Shown here piece by piece: positions 9,289-18,040 of a stretch of 64,000 bases of DNA (its first letter is position 1; each line of letters opens with the position of its first letter). The position numbers and the translations under genes are program-made. The DNA is from Streptomyces venezuelae. GTDB lineage: Bacteria; Actinomycetota; Actinomycetes; Streptomycetales; Streptomycetaceae. A model generated the notes under the pieces. The model was not told the DNA's origin. It worked only from the letters and a program-made list of their open reading frames with translations, and did not search any database. The stretch lies in NCBI RefSeq assembly GCF_008642375.1, contig NZ_CP029194.1:3720001-3784000 (forward strand), given 5' to 3'.

Positions 9289-11133
9289 ATGAGAAGACGA
9301 CCCATCGCGCTCGCTGCAGGCCTCGCGGCCGTCGCGGGCCTGCTGCTCGGCATACCGGCGGCGGGCCAGGCGACGGCGGCGACCACGGCCGGGACCGCGA
9401 CCACGGCTGCGGCTGCGGCTGCGGCGGCAGCTACGGCGACCGCGCCGACCGCCACCGCCCCGTACGCCGACGAAGTACGCGTCGTCAGCTGGAACATCTG
9501 CGGCGAGGCCGGCGGCGAGCGCGGGCAGCTCGGCTACTGCCCGCACCGCAACGACCCCGGCCCCAAGATGGACGAGGTCAAGAAGCTCGTCGACGCCCAC
9601 CAGGCGAACGTCGTGATGCTCCAGGAGGCCTGCGGCTACCAGGGCGCGACGCCGCCGGCCGGAGCCGAGAAGAGCCACATGGCGCTGCTCGCCGCCCGCC
9701 TCGGCCCCGGCTGGTCCCTCGCGCACGCCGCCGGGAACAGGGCCGGTGACTACGTCCTCGGCACCAGCGGCCCGCTCAAGCCCGTGTCGGCCTGCCGCGG
9801 CATCGCCCTGGGCGGCTCGGTCGGCGTCCTGCTCGCCGTCAAGGGCACCTTCGACGGCCCCGTCGAGCGCGTCGAGACCGTCCCCGCCGAGCTCTCCGAC
9901 CGCCGGATGCCCCTGCTCTGCGCACGGGTCACCGGCCGCACCGACACCTTCTGCACTACGCACCTCATCGACAACAACAACGCCGTGGCGCAGCGCCAGA
10001 GCGAGACCGTCCGCGACCACCTCCAGGGCGCCCTCGCCGCCGGTGTCGTCCTCGGCGGCGACCTCAACAACCGCGAGACCTCGGCGGCCCTGGCCCCGAT
10101 CGCCACCACCCTCGACCGCTGCGAGACCGGCGACGACACCTTCGTACGCTGGGAGGACGGCAAGGACCGACGCTGGAGCCGTCTCGACCACCTCTTCGGC
10201 ACCCAGCGGCCCGGCGGGCAGCGGTTCGTGTCCTGCACCGTCGACCACTCCCTCCTGGACACCACGCAGAACCTGGCGTCCGGAGCCGAGGAGCCGAACG
10301 GCTGGTCCGACCACGCCCCGGTCATCGGCTACCGCCGCCCGGCCCCCGTCCCCGGCGACCAGACCGGTGACGGCGCGCCCGACCTCGTCGCCGTCGACGA
10401 CGCCGGCAGGCTTCGGCTCTACCACGGCGAGGGCACCGGCGGCCTCCCCGGCGCCCACGACGTCATCGGCACCGGCGGCTGGTCCACCGCCTCGGTGGCG
10501 CACCGCGGGGACTGGACGGGCGACGGCACGGAGGACGTGCTCGCCCGGGTCGGCGGCGAACTGCGCGTCTACGCCAACCGCGGCGACGGCTCGATCACCG
10601 CGCCCGTGACGGTCGCGACCGGACTGCCCACCGACACGAAGGTCGTGGGCGTCGGCGACGTCACCCACGACGGACACCCGGACGCGGTCCTCCAGTACGA
10701 CGACAGGCTGTGGCTGCGCGCCGGGGTCCGCGGCTCCGCGCCGGCGGTGGCCGCGCCCGTCCTGATCGGCGGCAGCGGCTGGGACGTCATGACGCTCACC
10801 TCCCCCGGCGACGCCGACCGGGACGGCCGCGTGGACCTGCTCGCCCGGCACACCGGGACCGGCGACCTCTGGCTGTACCGGGGGGACGACGACGGGACCT
10901 TCGACCACCGCGTCGCGTACGGCCACGGCTACGACGTCACCTCGCGCCCGCTGCTCGCGGGAGCCGCCGACGCCGACCGGAACGGGGTCGCCGACCTGTG
11001 GGCGACCACGGACGAGGGCACCGGCACCCTGTTGTTCTACGCGGGCGGCACCGGCGCCTCGGGAACCCCGGTGGACGGCCCCCGCACCACGGTCGGGACC
11101 GGCTCCTGGAGCACGATCCGGTCGATCAGCTGA
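9289..11133 (+). CDS. Secreted endonuclease/exonuclease/phosphatase-fold protein with FG-GAP repeats
   Basis: 614 residues. A signal peptide (about 1-30) is followed by an Ala/Thr-rich spacer (about 31-58) encoded by simple repeats. An EEP-fold domain then shows VVSWNICGE, VMLQEACG, THLIDNNN, VLGGDLNNR and the catalytic WSDHAPVIGY. From about residue 355 come four FG-GAP/VCBS calcium-binding blocks (DQTGDGAPDL, DWTGDGTEDV, DVTHDGHPDA, DADRDGRVDL), likely a beta-propeller. It probably cleaves extracellular nucleic acid or a phosphodiester. ATG 9289 is preceded by GGAGGGGG. Its 3' end overlaps the convergent STAS gene by eight bases. Confidence 0.85.
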   Translation: MRRRPIALAAGLAAVAGLLLGIPAAGQATAATTAGTATTAAAAAAAAATATAPTATAPYADEVRVVSWNICGEAGGERGQLGYCPHRNDPGPKMDEVKKLVDAHQANVVMLQEACGYQGATPPAGAEKSHMALLAARLGPGWSLAHAAGNRAGDYVLGTSGPLKPVSACRGIALGGSVGVLLAVKGTFDGPVERVETVPAELSDRRMPLLCARVTGRTDTFCTTHLIDNNNAVAQRQSETVRDHLQGALAAGVVLGGDLNNRETSAALAPIATTLDRCETGDDTFVRWEDGKDRRWSRLDHLFGTQRPGGQRFVSCTVDHSLLDTTQNLASGAEEPNGWSDHAPVIGYRRPAPVPGDQTGDGAPDLVAVDDAGRLRLYHGEGTGGLPGAHDVIGTGGWSTASVAHRGDWTGDGTEDVLARVGGELRVYANRGDGSITAPVTVATGLPTDTKVVGVGDVTHDGHPDAVLQYDDRLWLRAGVRGSAPAVAAPVLIGGSGWDVMTLTSPGDADRDGRVDLLARHTGTGDLWLYRGDDDGTFDHRVAYGHGYDVTSRPLLAGAADADRNGVADLWATTDEGTGTLLFYAGGTGASGTPVDGPRTTVGTGSWSTIRSIS

Positions 11134-11512
11134 CCTCCTCCACCGCCGCCGGGACGTCCCCGTAGACCTCGAAGAGGCGGCGGACGCCGAGGGCGGACAG
11201 CACCCGGTCGACGTGGCCGTCGCCGCCTTCGACCGCCGTCTCGGGCAGGATCAGGCGGAGGCGGCCGCCGCAGGAGCGGAGGAGGCGGCGGGCGGCGATG
11301 AGGACGCCGACGCCGCTGGAGTCGCAGAACCGCACGGCGGACAGGTCGATCACCAGGTCGTGGCGGCCTCCCGCGACCGCGTCGTGGACGCGGCGGCGTA
11401 TCCGGGGGGAGGTGACCAGGTCCAGTTCCCCCCGGATGCTCAGCACCGTCCAGGGGCCGCGTTCGTCCTCGTCGACCTCGATCGTCGTCACGGTCGCCGC
11501 CTGCCCCGGCAC
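11126..11512 (-). CDS. STAS-domain anti-sigma factor antagonist
   Basis: A 128-residue SpoIIAA/RsbV-like protein. After the beta strands IRGELDLVTSP, the phosphorylatable site RFCDSSGVGVLIAARR is intact (Ser65/Ser66). Such proteins bind anti-sigma kinases when unphosphorylated and so free sigma factors. GTG 11512 is taken as start; GTG 11491 is possible and would remove a short tail. It is divergent from a sigma-factor gene at 11702, so the pair may form a module, with the kinase at 3448 as a candidate partner (inference). Confidence 0.87.
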   Translation of the reverse strand: MPGQAATVTTIEVDEDERGPWTVLSIRGELDLVTSPRIRRRVHDAVAGGRHDLVIDLSAVRFCDSSGVGVLIAARRLLRSCGGRLRLILPETAVEGGDGHVDRVLSALGVRRLFEVYGDVPAAVEEVS

Positions 11513-11701
11513 GACCGGCCGAAACCCCTTCTCCGAGGTATGGCGCTTTCCTTACCATCCAGACCCGCGTCAAGGGCGCACTTGCGGCAAACAGACGTGC
11601 TCTGTCGGCCCGGCACATTACTTTGGAGTTGGAAAGCCAGGACCAGGGCACCGACGAGGGCACTGTCGAGGACGCGAGGACCGGCAGGACGGAGGATTCG
11701 C

Positions 11702-12286
11702 ATGGCGATGGAGACACCACCGCGCTGGGACCGCAAGATGCAGCAGCGGCTCGCCGCCGGAGAGGCCGCCGCGCTCGGCGAGTTCTACGACCGGTTCGCC
11801 TCGCTCGTGCACAGCCTCGCCCACCGGGTGCTCGACGACGACGCGGCGGCCGACCAGGTCACCCGCGAGGTCTTCGGCTACATCTGGGAGAACCCCGACG
11901 ACTACGACCCCAAGCAGGGGAACATGCGGTCGTGGGTGGCCCGGCTGACCCAGCGGCAGGCCGTCCACCGGCTGCGGCAGGCCGAGGCGACGGCCTACGC
12001 GGAGACCGGGCAGGGCTCCGCCGAGGAGCTGGAGCAGAAAGTCCGGCGGGCCCATGTCGCGGCCCGCGCGGAGCACATCGTGACGTCCATGCCGGCGCCG
12101 CTGCGGGCCGCGCTCGAACTGGCCTACTTCCAGCGGCGGGACTACCGCCAGACCGCGGCCGACCTCGGGGTCACCGAGGACGAGGCGCGGCGGCGCCTCC
12201 GGCTCGGGCTGCAGCTGCTCTCCTCGGCGAACACCCGCCCCCTGGAGGGCTCCTCACCGCCCGGCGGCTACGGGCGGACACTGTGA
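11702..12286 (+). CDS. ECF-type RNA polymerase sigma factor
   Basis: 194 residues with sigma region 2 (ALGEFYDRFASLVHSLAHRVL, VTREVFGYIWENPDDYDP) and region 4 (MPAPLRAALELAYFQRRDYRQTAADLGVTEDEARRRLRLGLQLL), the latter a helix-turn-helix for the -35 element. It should direct RNA polymerase to a small stress or surface regulon. ATG 11702 has GGAGG six bases upstream; a second ATG lies two codons on. Its stop overlaps the GTG of the next gene by four bases, linking it to its probable anti-sigma factor. Confidence 0.88.
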   Translation: MAMETPPRWDRKMQQRLAAGEAAALGEFYDRFASLVHSLAHRVLDDDAAADQVTREVFGYIWENPDDYDPKQGNMRSWVARLTQRQAVHRLRQAEATAYAETGQGSAEELEQKVRRAHVAARAEHIVTSMPAPLRAALELAYFQRRDYRQTAADLGVTEDEARRRLRLGLQLLSSANTRPLEGSSPPGGYGRTL

Positions 12287-13590
12287 CGGGGGCGAACGGC
12301 GACGCGGACGACGTCGCACGCGCCCCGTGGATACCGGGACCCCGCCGGTCGGCGGACGACCACGCGGACCTGACGTCGGCCCCGCCGATGGCCCCGGAGA
12401 CTCCTGCGAACCCGGAGACCCCGGAGACTCCGGTGACCCCGGTGACCCCGGTGACCGAGGTGGAGGCCGAGGAACCTCCGGACGTGCCCCAGCTGACGCA
12501 CCGCGTGCTCAAGTCCCTCCTCGGGGCCTGGGCGCTCTCGGCGTGCTCCGCCGGGGAGACGAAGGCCGTCGAGGACCACCTCACCGAGTGCGCGCCCTGC
12601 GCCGAGGAGGCCCTGCGGCTGCGGGACGCCGTCGCGCTGCTCCACGAGGACCGCGACCTGGACCTCGACCCGCTGCTGCGCTCCCGGGTCCTGGAGAACT
12701 GCCTGGGCCGCCGCCCCGCCCGCGTACCGGTGCCCGAGTGGGTCACCCCGTACGACGCGGAGACCGCCCGTCTCGACGCGCTGCTCCGGGACATCGGCGA
12801 GTCGGAGTGGCACGCCCCGGTGCGGCTCAAGTGGTACGAGAACGACCACCTGGTGCGCCGCAAGACCACCGTCGCCGGGGTCATCGGCCACTTCCTCGCC
12901 GTGGACGGCCTGGTGAGCTCCGCGCTCGGCATCAAGGACCCGCTGGGCGCGGGCGTGCCCGAGCTCTCGCCGACGGAGCGGACCGAGGCGTTCTGGTCGG
13001 CGCTCGACCGGCCGCCGAACCGCGCGCTGCGCGGGCCCTGGCGGGACCAGACGCACACCCTGATCCGCACGGTCTCCTTCGCGGGCCGTGGCGTGGGTGA
13101 CCTCACGGTCACCTACAAGGACTTCGCGCTGCCCCTGCGGGACTCGCTCCTGGAGCGGGCCTTCGAGTGCTGGCTGCACGCGGACGACATCGCCAACGCG
13201 GTGGCGTACCCGTACGCCCCGCCGAGCGGCGCCCATCTGCACGGCATGATCGACCTGGCGGCCCGGCTGCTCCCGGCGGCCCTCGCCGGCCGCCGGCGCA
13301 GCGGCCTCGCCGCCCCGGCCCGGCAGCTCGTCGCGGCGGGTGCGCCCGGCCGCTCGCTCCACCTGGAGGTCGAGGGCGCGGGCGGCGGCCACTGGTACAT
13401 CGCGCTGGACTCCCCGGCGGCGGTCGGCTCGCCGGAGCGGGCGGTGGCGCAGGTCGCGATGGACGGGGTGGAGTTCTGCCAGCTGGTGGCCGGCCACATC
13501 TCGCCGGAGGAGGCCGCGGCGGGCCAGGACGGCGACCGGGAGGCCATCCGCGACGTCCTGTCGGCGGCGGCCTCCCTCAGTCGCCTCTAG
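12283..13590 (+). CDS. Zinc-finger anti-sigma factor with mycothiol/maleylpyruvate-isomerase-like domain
   Basis: 435 residues. A variable N-terminus holds an in-frame repeat (ETPETPVTPVTPVTE, from nine-base units at about 12409-12456). A zf-HC2 anti-sigma domain follows with EDHLTECAPCAEEA (His-x3-Cys-x2-Cys). The C-terminal two thirds resemble MDMPI proteins (LDALLRDIGESEWHAP, VAGVIGHFLAVDG), the DinB-related helical bundle. The start is GTG 12283 (GTGA overlap with the sigma stop). It is probably the cognate anti-sigma factor for the upstream protein, with the bundle as sensor. There is no membrane segment, so it should be cytoplasmic. Confidence 0.82.
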   Translation: MTGANGDADDVARAPWIPGPRRSADDHADLTSAPPMAPETPANPETPETPVTPVTPVTEVEAEEPPDVPQLTHRVLKSLLGAWALSACSAGETKAVEDHLTECAPCAEEALRLRDAVALLHEDRDLDLDPLLRSRVLENCLGRRPARVPVPEWVTPYDAETARLDALLRDIGESEWHAPVRLKWYENDHLVRRKTTVAGVIGHFLAVDGLVSSALGIKDPLGAGVPELSPTERTEAFWSALDRPPNRALRGPWRDQTHTLIRTVSFAGRGVGDLTVTYKDFALPLRDSLLERAFECWLHADDIANAVAYPYAPPSGAHLHGMIDLAARLLPAALAGRRRSGLAAPARQLVAAGAPGRSLHLEVEGAGGGHWYIALDSPAAVGSPERAVAQVAMDGVEFCQLVAGHISPEEAAAGQDGDREAIRDVLSAAASLSRL

Positions 13591-13607
13591 TCCGAGGTCC
13601 GGGCGGC

Positions 13608-14459
13608 TCAGGCGAAGACGACCGTGCGGCGGCCGTTGAGGAGGATGCGGCGCTCCGCGTGCCACTTCACCGCGCGGGCGAGCGCCTGGCACTCCACGTC
13701 GCGGCCCACCGCGACCAGCTGGTCCGGGGTCACCTCGTGGCCCACCCGCTCGACCTCCTGCTCGATGATCGGGCCCTCGTCGAGGTCGGCCGTCACGTAG
13801 TGCGCGGTCGCGCCGATCAGCTTCACACCGCGCGCGTGCGCCTGGTGGTAGGGCTTGGCGCCCTTGAAGCTCGGCAGGAAGGAGTGGTGGATGTTGATGA
13901 TGCGCCCGGAGAGCTGCTTGCACAGGTCGTCGGAGAGCACCTGCATGTAGCGGGCGAGGACGACCAGCTCGACGTTCTCCTCGCGGACCAGGTCGAGGAG
14001 CTCGGCCTCGGCCTCGGCCTTGGTGTCCTTGGTGACCGGAATGTGCCGGAAGGGGATGCCGTACGAGCCGACGAGCTCCGCGAAGTCCGTGTGGTTGGAG
14101 ACGACGGCGACGATCTCCACCGGAAGCGCGCCGAGCCGCGAGCGGAACAGCAGGTCGTTCAGGCAGTGCCCGAACTTGGAGACCATGAGCACGATCCGCA
14201 TGCGGTCGTCGGCGCGGTTGATCTGCCAGTCCATCCCGTAGGAGTCCCCGACCGCCGTGAAGCTCGCGCGCAGCTTCTCCACGTTCACCGGCGCCTCGGC
14301 CGAGAAGTGGACCCGCATGAAGAAGAGACCCGTGTCGTGGTCTCCGAACTGCTGGCTGTCCTCGATGTTGCACCCGGTGATGAACAAGTAGCTCGACACG
14401 GCGTGCACGATGCCCTTTTTGTCCGGGCACGAAAGGGTGAGGACGTACTGGTCGGTCAT
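13608..14459 (-). CDS. purU: Formyltetrahydrofolate deformylase
   Basis: 283 residues. It hydrolyses 10-formyl-THF to formate and THF, balancing one-carbon pools and feeding PurT where present. An N-terminal ACT domain (LTLSCPDKKGIVHAVSSYL) precedes the formyltransferase fold with the catalytic NIHHSFLPSFKGAKPYHQA and the Asp of ADLDEGPIIEQ. I start at ATG 14459, giving the standard MTDQYVLTL; the longer frame to 14492 lacks a family N-terminus. It converges on the anti-sigma gene with 17 bases between stops. Confidence 0.95.
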   Translation of the reverse strand: MTDQYVLTLSCPDKKGIVHAVSSYLFITGCNIEDSQQFGDHDTGLFFMRVHFSAEAPVNVEKLRASFTAVGDSYGMDWQINRADDRMRIVLMVSKFGHCLNDLLFRSRLGALPVEIVAVVSNHTDFAELVGSYGIPFRHIPVTKDTKAEAEAELLDLVREENVELVVLARYMQVLSDDLCKQLSGRIINIHHSFLPSFKGAKPYHQAHARGVKLIGATAHYVTADLDEGPIIEQEVERVGHEVTPDQLVAVGRDVECQALARAVKWHAERRILLNGRRTVVFA

Positions 14460-14519
14460 CCCGTCAGCCTGCCATACGCGCGAGGCCCGCAAGAGCCACC
14501 GTCCGTCAGGCGGAACGGC

Positions 14520-15023
14520 TCAGGACCGGGTCATGATACGGAGCACGTCGAGGGAGCGCGGGGGCGTGTCGGGGTCCTCCCCGTCGGCCCGCGCCATCCG
14601 TACGTGTGCCTCGCGGGCGGCCTGTACGACCTCGGGCCAGCCCTGGTGCTGCAGATAGGCGGAGACGGGCGCGTCCGGGCCCACCTGGTGCAGGATCCGC
14701 AGCACGCGGAGTACGGCGACGTCGACGAGGGCGGCCTCACCGCTGTCACGGAAGACGGCGCCCACGTACTTCTCGGCGGACCAGTTGTCGAGCCAGGTGT
14801 CCTCGACGAGTCGGTAGACGGCGTCGGTGACGTCGCCGTACCCCTCCTGGCCGGTCAGCCAGGTGGTCTCGTGGAACCCGGGGTCGGAAAGCATGTGCAG
14901 CGCGGAACGCACGTTGATGCGCCAGCGCCACCACGGCATGTCGTTGAGCGGCATGCCGCCCATGGTGGAGGAGCGACGGCCGCGACGGGAAGAGTTAACC
15001 GAACCGGAGACTGGACTGGACAC
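14520..15023 (-). CDS. Conserved hypothetical protein
   Basis: About 167 residues, soluble, with a Ser/Arg-rich N-terminus (SRRGRRSSTMGGMPLND) and a helical body rich in Trp (MPWWRWRINVR, ETTWLTGQEGYGDVTDAVY). I recognise it only as the type of conserved Streptomyces protein found beside purU; no domain or catalytic motif is evident. The start is uncertain: GTG 15023 is chosen because the sequence before it is basic and repetitive, but ATG 15074 is in frame. It is transcribed leftward toward purU with 60 bases between, so co-transcription is possible. Confidence 0.7.
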   Translation of the reverse strand: MSSPVSGSVNSSRRGRRSSTMGGMPLNDMPWWRWRINVRSALHMLSDPGFHETTWLTGQEGYGDVTDAVYRLVEDTWLDNWSAEKYVGAVFRDSGEAALVDVAVLRVLRILHQVGPDAPVSAYLQHQGWPEVVQAAREAHVRMARADGEDPDTPPRSLDVLRIMTRS

Positions 15024-15154
15024 GTTTCGATCGTACGTTCCCTTGCCAGATAAGCGGACTCGCCCCCTCCTCATCGCCCGCACGCCCCCGTAATTCACCT
15101 TCACGTCACCCTTCGTTGAACCGTGCTCACTCCCGCGTTACCCGTGAGGCGGAA

Positions 15155-16444
15155 ATGTGCATGCCCATGACCGGTAGGCGACTGACCTCACTCCTCGCGT
15201 ACGTCACGACCGCGGCGGCCGGAGCGTCGCTGCTCACCGGGTGTGGCGTGCTCCCTGGGACCACGGGGGGCTCCAGGGAGCCCGTCACGGTGATGACCTG
15301 GGCGCCCGACCAGACCCGAGCGACCAACATGCCCGGAATGCCCGCAATGGCGCAGGCCTACGCCCGCTGGGTGAACTCCCAGGGCGGTATCGACGGCCAC
15401 GAACTCCGCGTCCTCACCTGCAACGAACAGAACACCGGCGCCGGCGCCGCCGCCTGCGCCCGCCGCGCCGTCCGCGAGGACGTGGTCGCGGTCGTCGGCT
15501 CGTACAGCCAGAACGGCAGCGCGTTCCTCGGCCCGCTGGAAGCCGCCGGCATCCCGTACATCGGCGGCTACGGCATCTCGGAGGACGAGTTCACCAGCTC
15601 GCTCTCCTACCCCGTCAACGGCGGGCAGGCCTCCCTCATCGCCGGCCACGGCATCCAGCTCGCCGAGTCCTGCCGCAAGGTCTCCCTCGTCCGGCCCGAC
15701 ACCGTCGCCGGCGACCGGCTCCCCGACCTCCTCAACTCCGGCCTCCGCAAGGCCAGTCACCGCAGCGCGGTCGACATCCCGGCCGTCGAGGACGCCGGCG
15801 AGTACACCGAGCAGGCCGGCCGGGCCCGCGACAAGGCCGGCGACGAGAACGGCTGCGTCACCGCCGTGCTCGGCGAGCGCACCCAGACCTTCTTCGACTC
15901 CTTCCGCCGCCTCCCGTCGGAGGGGAAGAAGGACGGCTCCGGCAAGAAGATCGACCCCGTCCGCATCTCCTCGGTGCTCGGCAGCGTCGCCCAGCCCGTC
16001 ATCGACCGCACCGGCGGCGCCCGCAGCCCCTTCGAGGGCGCGTTCGTCACCGGCTGGTACCCGGAGGCCTCCGACAAGAGCTGGGCGCCGATGCGCAAGG
16101 TCATCCAGGAGCACGCCTTCGCCGACAACCGCGTCGACCCGGCCGACGCCGGCGTCCAGACCACGTGGATCGCCTACACGGTCCTCAAGTCCGTCATCGA
16201 AGGCCTCGACAAGGACCGGATCAGCCCCGAGCAGATCACCCACGCCCTCGACCGGGGCGCACGCGTCGACACCGGCGGCCTCACCCCCAGCCTGCGCTGG
16301 AAGTACGAGGACCTGCTCGGCGCCCCCGGCCTCACCCGGGTCGTCAACCACCAGGTGACGTTCCAGGTCGTCCGTCAGGGGCGGCTCGTGGCGGAGAAGC
16401 CCGGCTTCGTCGATGTCGGCGAGACCGTCCTCAGCGCCCCGTAG
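15155..16444 (+). CDS. Substrate-binding lipoprotein of branched-chain amino acid ABC type
   Basis: About 429 residues. A lipoprotein signal ends in the lipobox LLTGC, followed by a type 1 periplasmic-binding fold of LivJ/Leu-Ile-Val type (AQAYARWVNSQGGIDGHEL, VVAVVGSYSQNGSAFLGPLE, GIPYIGGYGIS). It should bind an amino acid or small amide at the cell surface. No permease or ATPase gene is adjacent, so it is an orphan receptor or acts in sensing. ATG 15155 sits five bases after GAGG; ATG 15161 or 15167 are alternatives. It converges on the proline-rich gene with 15 bases between stops. Confidence 0.85.
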   Translation: MCMPMTGRRLTSLLAYVTTAAAGASLLTGCGVLPGTTGGSREPVTVMTWAPDQTRATNMPGMPAMAQAYARWVNSQGGIDGHELRVLTCNEQNTGAGAAACARRAVREDVVAVVGSYSQNGSAFLGPLEAAGIPYIGGYGISEDEFTSSLSYPVNGGQASLIAGHGIQLAESCRKVSLVRPDTVAGDRLPDLLNSGLRKASHRSAVDIPAVEDAGEYTEQAGRARDKAGDENGCVTAVLGERTQTFFDSFRRLPSEGKKDGSGKKIDPVRISSVLGSVAQPVIDRTGGARSPFEGAFVTGWYPEASDKSWAPMRKVIQEHAFADNRVDPADAGVQTTWIAYTVLKSVIEGLDKDRISPEQITHALDRGARVDTGGLTPSLRWKYEDLLGAPGLTRVVNHQVTFQVVRQGRLVAEKPGFVDVGETVLSAP

Positions 16445-16459
16445 CCACCCCTCTCACGG

Positions 16460-17926
16460 CTACAGCTGGGTGGGCGTCCGCTTCTCCAGTCCGTACTTCA
16501 CGGCGGTCGGGTTCCACAGCCCGGCCGCCTGCTTCTTGGCGGCGGTGGCCTCGCCGCTCTTCTTCTCGGCCTCCGCCAGCCGGTTGGTCCTCTTGGCCTT
16601 GCCGTCCTTGCAGGCCTTCTTGGCCTTCATCTGGACGGCCCAGGCCGCGTAGTGGTCGTCGGCGGCGGCCGAGGCCTGCCAGGCCCTGGTCAGCGCGCCC
16701 GTCAGAGCGGGGTTGTTCGGGATCTTGTCGACCGAGAGCGTACGGAGCTTGGTCACCAGGCCCCGACGCTGGTCGGCGGCGCCCCGCAGGTCCCTCGCCG
16801 CCTTGTCCAGGTCCTTGCACTGGTTGATCAGCGCGACCGAGCTGATCACCGTGTCACGGCTGCTGTTGCTGGTCGCGAGGAGCTTGTCCAGCTCCTTGGC
16901 CTGCGGCTCCGCCGGGTCGACCGGCTTCTCCGTGGGCGGCGCGGCGGTGGTGGCGGAGGGCGGCGCGGCGGAGCTCGCCGCGACGTTCTGCCCGGGCGTC
17001 TTGGGGTCCTTCTCGTCCTCACCGCTGAGCAGCATCCCGGCACCGAGGCCGACGACCGCGCAGCCGACGACGACGGCGGCGATCAGCGCGACCGGCGACT
17101 TGCGGCGCGCCGGCTCGGGCTCGTCGTCGTAGTAGGCGTCCTGGTACGCGTACTGCTGAGGGGGCTGAGGCGGCTGGTAGCCGTGCTGCTGCGGCGGCCC
17201 CTGGTGCTGCTGGTACGCGGGCGGGGCGGCCTGTCCCCCCGGACCCTGCTGCCCGGGAGGTGCCCCCAGCGGCGGCTGGTAGGCCTGCGGCTGCTGCGGG
17301 GCCCGCGGCGCCTCCGTACGGAAGAGGTTGTCGAACTCGGCGGGCGGCTGCCGCTCACCGGGCTGCTGGGCCTGGGCCTGCGGCGGCACGGGCGCGATGT
17401 ACTGGGTCGCGTCCGCGGCGCCGGCGGGCTGCCCGGGCCCCTGGTGCGGGAGCGGGCCCGTGCCCAGGAACTGGGTGTCGGAGCCCGCGCCCGGGTGCGG
17501 CGGCACGGCGGACATGTGCTGCGTCGCCTGCATGTCGGCGGCCGCCTGCGCAGCCGGCGGCGGGTAGCCGTACCCCGGCTGCGGCGCCTGCACCGGCGGC
17601 ATCGCGCCGGGGACGGGCGCGATGTGCTGCGTCGCCTGCATGTCGGCGGCCGCCCGCGCGGCCGGCGGCGGGTAGCCGTACCCGGGCTGCGGCGGGAGCT
17701 GCTGCGGTATCGGCGGAGCCTGCGCCGGGAACTGCTGCTGCGGGACCGGCGCCAGATACTGCGTGGACTGCATGTCGGCGGCGCCCGGCGTCGCCTCAGG
17801 GGGCAGCGGCTGCGCGGGCGGCAGCGGCTGCCCGCCCGGCTGACCACCGGCGGGACCCCAGGCACCGTCGTGCGCGGGGGGCGCCGCCGGGTACTGCGGC
17901 TCCTGACCCTGTCCGTTCTGCGTCAC
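16460..17926 (-). CDS. Proline/glutamine-rich single-pass membrane protein with TQ repeats
   Basis: 488 residues. The N-terminal 270 residues are Pro/Gln/Ala-rich and contain five related blocks of the form (A)ATQ[YHF][IL]xPVP, two of them within near-identical GYGYPPPAAxAAADMQATQH units. A single membrane helix follows (VALIAAVVVGCAVVGLGAGM), then an extracytoplasmic Ala/Thr/Pro stalk and a helical domain (KELDKLLATSNSSRDTVISS...) with two Cys. GTG 17926 follows AGGAG by six bases. The topology suggests a cytoplasmic disordered tail for protein contacts and an outside sensor or wall-associated domain. No enzyme motif is seen. Confidence 0.8.
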   Translation of the reverse strand: MTQNGQGQEPQYPAAPPAHDGAWGPAGGQPGGQPLPPAQPLPPEATPGAADMQSTQYLAPVPQQQFPAQAPPIPQQLPPQPGYGYPPPAARAAADMQATQHIAPVPGAMPPVQAPQPGYGYPPPAAQAAADMQATQHMSAVPPHPGAGSDTQFLGTGPLPHQGPGQPAGAADATQYIAPVPPQAQAQQPGERQPPAEFDNLFRTEAPRAPQQPQAYQPPLGAPPGQQGPGGQAAPPAYQQHQGPPQQHGYQPPQPPQQYAYQDAYYDDEPEPARRKSPVALIAAVVVGCAVVGLGAGMLLSGEDEKDPKTPGQNVAASSAAPPSATTAAPPTEKPVDPAEPQAKELDKLLATSNSSRDTVISSVALINQCKDLDKAARDLRGAADQRRGLVTKLRTLSVDKIPNNPALTGALTRAWQASAAADDHYAAWAVQMKAKKACKDGKAKRTNRLAEAEKKSGEATAAKKQAAGLWNPTAVKYGLEKRTPTQL

Positions 17927-18040
17927 CGGGACTCCTACTGATGGACCTACGGAATCGTCGGCTCACGCTACCGGGTACGCGCGGCGCTCCGCACACACGT
18001 GTGAGACCGGTTACACAACCTCCTTGTGCGAAGGCTCCGC

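Noticed and set aside
14520..15104. Start of the conserved hypothetical gene at 15104
   Set aside because: The N-terminal addition is basic and repetitive and lacks a ribosome site; GTG 15023 is preferred though not certain.
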